Shown: positions 32,414 to 35,664 of the stretch, piece by piece
Position numbering within the stretch: position 1 is the first letter of the stretch
Layout: each line of letters opens with the position of its first letter
Origin: Gp7-AA6 sp036395755
GTDB lineage: Bacteria > Acidobacteriota > Thermoanaerobaculia > UBA5066 > Gp7-AA6
Direction of reading: 5' to 3'
NCBI GenBank assembly: GCA_036395755.1
Contig: DASWCZ010000047.1
Location: 1 to 35,664 of the forward strand
Length of the DNA stretch: 35,664 nt
Made by a program: the position numbers and the translations under genes
Notes under the pieces: model-generated
What the model saw: the letters and a program-made list of their open reading frames with translations, nothing else
Told to the model about the DNA's origin: nothing
The model's database searches: none

Positions 32414-33895
32414 ATGCGAACGCTCTCGCGGTCGGCACTGGTTCTCCTCGCCGGTCTCCTCCTCGCTTCCGCGGCTCGCGCCGACGAACCCGTATGGCGC
32501 GACTCGACCCGCGACGTCTACGTGAACGGACGGCTCGACCGCGGCGTGCAGGTCTTGTCGGCCGACTCGGGGCGCCGTCTCGCGCTCCTCTTGCCCGATT
32601 CGAAGAAGGCGCTTCTGCTCGACCGCGAGAAGTCGACGTTCTCGGTCGTGCCGCGCAAGGAGTTTCACGTCGCGACCGACGGGATGTCGGCCGACCTCGC
32701 GCCCGACGTGGTCGCCAAGCCCGGCGGGTCGCTGCAGCATGTCGACTCGTCCGCGGCAGTCCTCTTCTGGAAGCGCAAGACGGTCCTCGTGGCCCGGCAC
32801 CAGGGTCTCGTGGGCGACGTCGACGAGAGGACCCTCTTCGCGACGGTGCCGGCGTGGGGCCGGTCGATGGAGAGCTATCAGCCGGTCCCGGCCGCGGTCG
32901 CCGGGCTCGCGAAGGAGAAGCGGCCGGTCGCGCTGACGGTCGTCTTCGGCAGCTGGTGCGGCGACAGCAAGGAGTTCGTGCCGCGCGTCTTGAAGAGCGT
33001 TCACGCCGCCTCGAATCCCAACATCTCCGTGCGCCTGGTCGCGCTCGACAACGACTTCCTGCACCCGCAGGACGTGATCGCCGGCCGGCGAATCATCAAC
33101 GTCCCGACGATCATCGTCGAGAGCGGCGAGGAAGGGGAGATCGGGCGCATCACGGAAACGCCGGCGGCCAAGACGATGGAGGAGGACATCGCCGCGATCC
33201 TCGGCGGCCGTCTAAGCGAGCACGAAGGGCGCTACGAGCGCGGGGCCGAGCTCGCGCGCGGGACCTATCTCTACCGCGACGCGTCGGGAAAGCGCGGCGG
33301 GGAGCGCTGGACGCTCTTCGCCCGCGAGGACGGCGGACGGCTCGTCCGGAGCCAGATCGAGATCGGGGACCTCGTCGTTGACGTCTTCCAGGGCACGGAC
33401 GCGACCGGGAAGCTGAAGTTCGCGGAGATCACGAAGCGCCAGGGGGAAGCGGTAGAGCGCGCGCGGTTCTTCGTCGAGGGTGATCATTTGACCGGACGCC
33501 TGCGCGGCAAGGAGGCCGGGATCCTCCAGCAGGACCTCGTGCTGCCGCCGTCGTTCGCCTTCGCGGCGCCTGCGATCGCCGCGTCCGGCTGGATGGGCGT
33601 CGCTGCCGTGGCCGGCCCGGCCTCGCAGCTCGTCTGCTACATCGCGCCGTCCGGGTTCGACTCGCCCCTCGGTTCCACGTGCGTCGTGACGCGCCGCGTC
33701 GCGGGAGAGGAGGCGGTGAAGACGCCGGCCGGCGAGTTCCGCGCGATGCACCTCTTGCGCACGAGCCGCGGCGAGTCGTCGGACTGGTGGATTCACCCCG
33801 AGCTCGGCATCCCCGTGCGGGGCCAGATCCTCGGCGGAATGGAGTACGTGCTGTCGAGCCTGAAGATGGGGTCAGGTCTCCACTTGCCACATTGA
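32414..33895 (+). CDS. Secreted thioredoxin-fold protein with repeat-coded C-terminus
   Basis: 493 residues. A signal peptide (ALVLLAGLLLASAARA) leads to an N-terminal domain of unknown type, then a Thioredoxin_9-like domain with FGSWCGDSKEFVPRVL (Cys about 181). The second Cys is Ser, as in many WCGDS relatives, so a simple disulphide exchange role is doubtful. The C-terminal part (about 300-485, TPAGEFRAMHLLRTSRGESSDWWIHPELGIPVRGQI) resembles lipoprotein/LolA-like or DUF3108-like folds. The last nine residues (MGSGLHLPH) and the stop lie in a repeat. The ATG at 32414 has GGAGGT 7 nt upstream. It may be unrelated to the metal efflux genes after it. Confidence 0.8.
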   Translation: MRTLSRSALVLLAGLLLASAARADEPVWRDSTRDVYVNGRLDRGVQVLSADSGRRLALLLPDSKKALLLDREKSTFSVVPRKEFHVATDGMSADLAPDVVAKPGGSLQHVDSSAAVLFWKRKTVLVARHQGLVGDVDERTLFATVPAWGRSMESYQPVPAAVAGLAKEKRPVALTVVFGSWCGDSKEFVPRVLKSVHAASNPNISVRLVALDNDFLHPQDVIAGRRIINVPTIIVESGEEGEIGRITETPAAKTMEEDIAAILGGRLSEHEGRYERGAELARGTYLYRDASGKRGGERWTLFAREDGGRLVRSQIEIGDLVVDVFQGTDATGKLKFAEITKRQGEAVERARFFVEGDHLTGRLRGKEAGILQQDLVLPPSFAFAAPAIAASGWMGVAAVAGPASQLVCYIAPSGFDSPLGSTCVVTRRVAGEEAVKTPAGEFRAMHLLRTSRGESSDWWIHPELGIPVRGQILGGMEYVLSSLKMGSGLHLPH

Positions 33896-33920
33896 GGGTC
33901 AGGTCTCCACTTGCCACATA
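33868..33920. repeat. GGTCAGG repeat locus 5: forward pair
   Basis: Copies at 33868-33893 and 33895-33920 (27-bp pitch). The first holds the stop of the thioredoxin-like gene (TGA at 33893-33895). The pair lies 76 nt before the RND adaptor gene. Confidence 0.9.
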
Positions 33921-33995
33921 GAGACCGCGCCACGACCTCGGCTGCGGCAGTCCTCGGCGCCTCGGGCCGCCGGATCGAATCCATATACTGCGGCG

Positions 33996-34934
33996 ATGAG
34001 GCGTTTCGGCCTCGCCGTCGCGACGGTCCTGCTCGCGGCTCTCTCCTCCTGCCGTGCGAAGGAGCAGCCGCCGGCCGCGCAGAAGAGTGCCGAGCCGCCT
34101 TCGGTCGTCCGCCTGTCTCCCGACGCGGCCCGCACGGCCGGAATCGAGACGGCGGCCGTCGGCGAAACCGCGGGCGCCGGAGTTCTTACGCTGACGGGCA
34201 CGCTGGCCGCAAAGCCATGGACGACCGAAGAGCAGGCCGCGCTGTCGGACGCCGCAAGCGCCGACGCCAAGCTCCACCTCGCTGAGGCAAACTTCGAGCG
34301 GCTCTCCCGGCTCTCCCGCGACGGCGTCGTTGCGCGGCAGGACCTCGACGCCTCCCGCGCCGAGCGCGACCAGGCGCGGGCCGCCGCCGCGCAGGCCGAC
34401 GCGAAGCGCGCGAACCTCGGTCTGACCGAAACTGCGCTCGCGCTCGAACGCCAGGCGACGATCTGGGGCCTCGGGAGCCTGCCCGAGGTGGATCTCGCGC
34501 AGGTCAAACCTTCCGCGAGAGTCGAGGTGTCGACCGCCGCGTTTCCAGACCAGCACTTCTCGGGCCGGGTCCTGGCCATCTCGCGATCGGCCGACGCCCA
34601 AACGCGGAGCTTCACCGTCCGGATCGCGATCGAGGACCCGTCGGGGCTTTTGCATCCCCAGATGCTGGCGACGTTCGCGATCTCCACTCCCGCGCGGCGC
34701 GGGCTCGCGATCCCGAAGTCCGCCGTACTCCTCGAGGGCGACGGCTCGTACGTCTACGTCGTGTCGGGCGACGGCGCCTTTCGCAGGCAGCGGGTCGAGA
34801 CGGAAGACTCCTCTTCCGACACGGTCACGGTGAGGTCCGGCCTCTCGCCTGGCCAGCGAATCGTCGTTCACGGTGCCCAGCTTCTCGAGTCCGAGAGATT
34901 GAAATCCCGGAATCCGCCCGTCCAAAAGGATTGA
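33996..34934 (+). CDS. RND efflux periplasmic adaptor, short form without visible lipoyl domain
   Basis: 312 residues; a membrane fusion protein that links an RND pump to the outer membrane. Lipoprotein signal with lipobox LSSC (Cys about 19). Visible parts are the start of the barrel (VVRLSPDAARTAGIETAAV, VLTLTGTLA), the coiled-coil hairpin (about 88-145), the beta-barrel (PEVDLAQVKPSARVEV, HFSGRVLAISRSADAQTRSFTVRI) and the membrane-proximal domain (SAVLLEGDGSYVYVV, SGLSPGQRIVVHGAQLLESE). Both halves of the lipoyl domain, normally on each side of the hairpin (V-SGxV-G-xVxxGQ-type), are not seen; relatives have roughly 380-450 residues. The ATG at 33996 is chosen by the signal; the pump gene starts 1 nt after its stop. 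Confidence 0.85.
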   Translation: MRRFGLAVATVLLAALSSCRAKEQPPAAQKSAEPPSVVRLSPDAARTAGIETAAVGETAGAGVLTLTGTLAAKPWTTEEQAALSDAASADAKLHLAEANFERLSRLSRDGVVARQDLDASRAERDQARAAAAQADAKRANLGLTETALALERQATIWGLGSLPEVDLAQVKPSARVEVSTAAFPDQHFSGRVLAISRSADAQTRSFTVRIAIEDPSGLLHPQMLATFAISTPARRGLAIPKSAVLLEGDGSYVYVVSGDGAFRRQRVETEDSSSDTVTVRSGLSPGQRIVVHGAQLLESERLKSRNPPVQKD

Positions 34935-34935
34935 G

Positions 34936-35664
34936 ATGCTGGGCCGTCTCGTCGGATTCTCGCTCCGCAACCGTTTCGTCGTCCTGGTCCTCGCTGCCGT
35001 CCTCTTCGGAGCCGGCATTTACGTGGCCTCTCACTCGCCGATGGACGTCTTCCCGGAGTTCGCTCCGCCGCAGGTGATGGTCGAGACCGAGGCGCCGGGT
35101 CTCTCCGCGGAGGAAGTGGAATCGCTGGTCACGCTGCGCCTGGAGCTCGCGATCGGCGGAACCCCGGGGATCAAGACCCTTCGCTCGACGTCGATGCCCG
35201 GCGTCTCGAGCATCACCGCCATCTTTCTGGATGACACCGACGTCTATCGGGACCGGCAGCTCGTCGCCGAACGGATCGCCACCGTCACCCGGGAGTTGCC
35301 CGACAGCGTCGTTCCACCCGAGATCGTTCCCCTGACGTCGGCGTCCAGCACGATCGAGGTGATCGGCCTGACGTCGAGCGGTGCGTTCGACCCGATCGCC
35401 ACGCGGACGTTCGCCGACTGGACCTTGAAGCCGAGGATTCTGGCCGTTCCCGGCATCTCCAAGATCGTCACGTACGGGGGGCGCGTCGCGCAGGACCAGG
35501 TGATCGTCCACCCGAACGCGCTGCGCGACTACGGCCTCGCGCTCGCCGACATCGAGAACGCGGCGAGAGGAGCGACCGCGATCGGCCCCACAGGCACGAT
35601 CGAATCGAACGGGCAACGCCTTCCGATCCGTTCGATGGCGCAGGCGCAGACTCCGACAGACCTC
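34936..35664 (+). CDS. Heavy-metal RND efflux pump (CusA/CzcA family), N-terminal part
   Basis: First 243 residues of a normally about 1,030-residue inner-membrane pump; the frame is open at the window end. The N-terminal helix (FVVLVLAAVLFGAGIYVA) and the porter-domain opening PMDVFPEFAPPQVMVETEAPGLSAEEVESLVT are typical of heavy-metal exporters, as are GIKTLRSTSMPGVSSITAIF and VYRDRQLVAERI. It should expel Cu/Ag or Co/Zn/Cd; which metal cannot be told from this part. The ATG at 34936 follows AAAAGGA and is 1 nt after the adaptor stop, so the two are one operon. Confidence 0.93.
   Translation, partial: MLGRLVGFSLRNRFVVLVLAAVLFGAGIYVASHSPMDVFPEFAPPQVMVETEAPGLSAEEVESLVTLRLELAIGGTPGIKTLRSTSMPGVSSITAIFLDDTDVYRDRQLVAERIATVTRELPDSVVPPEIVPLTSASSTIEVIGLTSSGAFDPIATRTFADWTLKPRILAVPGISKIVTYGGRVAQDQVIVHPNALRDYGLALADIENAARGATAIGPTGTIESNGQRLPIRSMAQAQTPTDL

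Noticed and set aside
33984..33989. TATACT as a -10 box for the RND adaptor gene.
   Set aside because: It lies only about 6 nt before the ATG and no matching -35 box is seen at the right distance; a leaderless start cannot be excluded but is not supported.

Overview
The window is high-GC bacterial chromosome with long, tightly packed gene strings. The best guess for the source is Acidobacteriota. This rests on gene content, not on any marker gene: an alternative complex III plus caa3 oxidase operon, a PknB-type kinase with a PD40 propeller, an Oar-like TonB receptor with an N-terminal carboxypeptidase-regulatory-like domain, LytS/LytTR signalling, and abundant short repeats that read as CHPERSEG when translated. 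No rRNA, tRNA, CRISPR array, transposase or integrase was seen.

Region 1 (1-16605, minus strand) is one respiratory string. Read in transcription order it is a YdiJ-like FAD/Fe-S 2-hydroxyacid dehydrogenase, actA-B-C-D-E-F, a one-TM small protein, sco, ctaC-D-E-F and a membrane Ser/Thr kinase cut by the window edge. From actA to ctaF almost every junction is an ATGA, GTGA, TTGA or TGATG overlap, so the genes are probably translationally coupled. The chemistry is coherent: the dehydrogenase can feed quinol, ACIII oxidises quinol and reduces cytochrome c, and caa3 passes the electrons to O2 with Sco supplying copper to CuA. Subunit I has the YSHP signature of A2-type oxidases. A CHPERSEG-type element sits between ctaE and ctaF with a 16-bp duplication, yet leaves the coupling intact.

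Region 2 (16650-24931) holds a small secreted protein with a strong terminator, a serine-hydrolase-like protein that has lost its catalytic motifs, a 900-aa Oar-like TonB-dependent receptor, and a LytTR regulator with two LytS-like kinases. One of those kinases lacks its phospho-acceptor His and its ATP-binding motifs.

Region 3 (25035-35664) is a mix of short transcription units: a secreted Ntn-hydrolase, an NTF2-like protein with a repeated tail, a small c-type cytochrome, DoxX (behind a good sigma-54 promoter match), a VTT/DedA-like protein, an EamA transporter, a KefB-like antiporter, a cupin, a thioredoxin-like protein, and the start of a heavy-metal RND efflux operon whose adaptor seems to lack its lipoyl domain.

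The most unusual thread is a short repeat with core GGTCAGGTCTCCACTTGCC. It occurs at five places, always as a head-to-tail pair with 27-bp pitch, always at a gene boundary, and it supplies start regions, stop codons or tails of neighbouring genes. One inverted set of pairs brackets the EamA gene.
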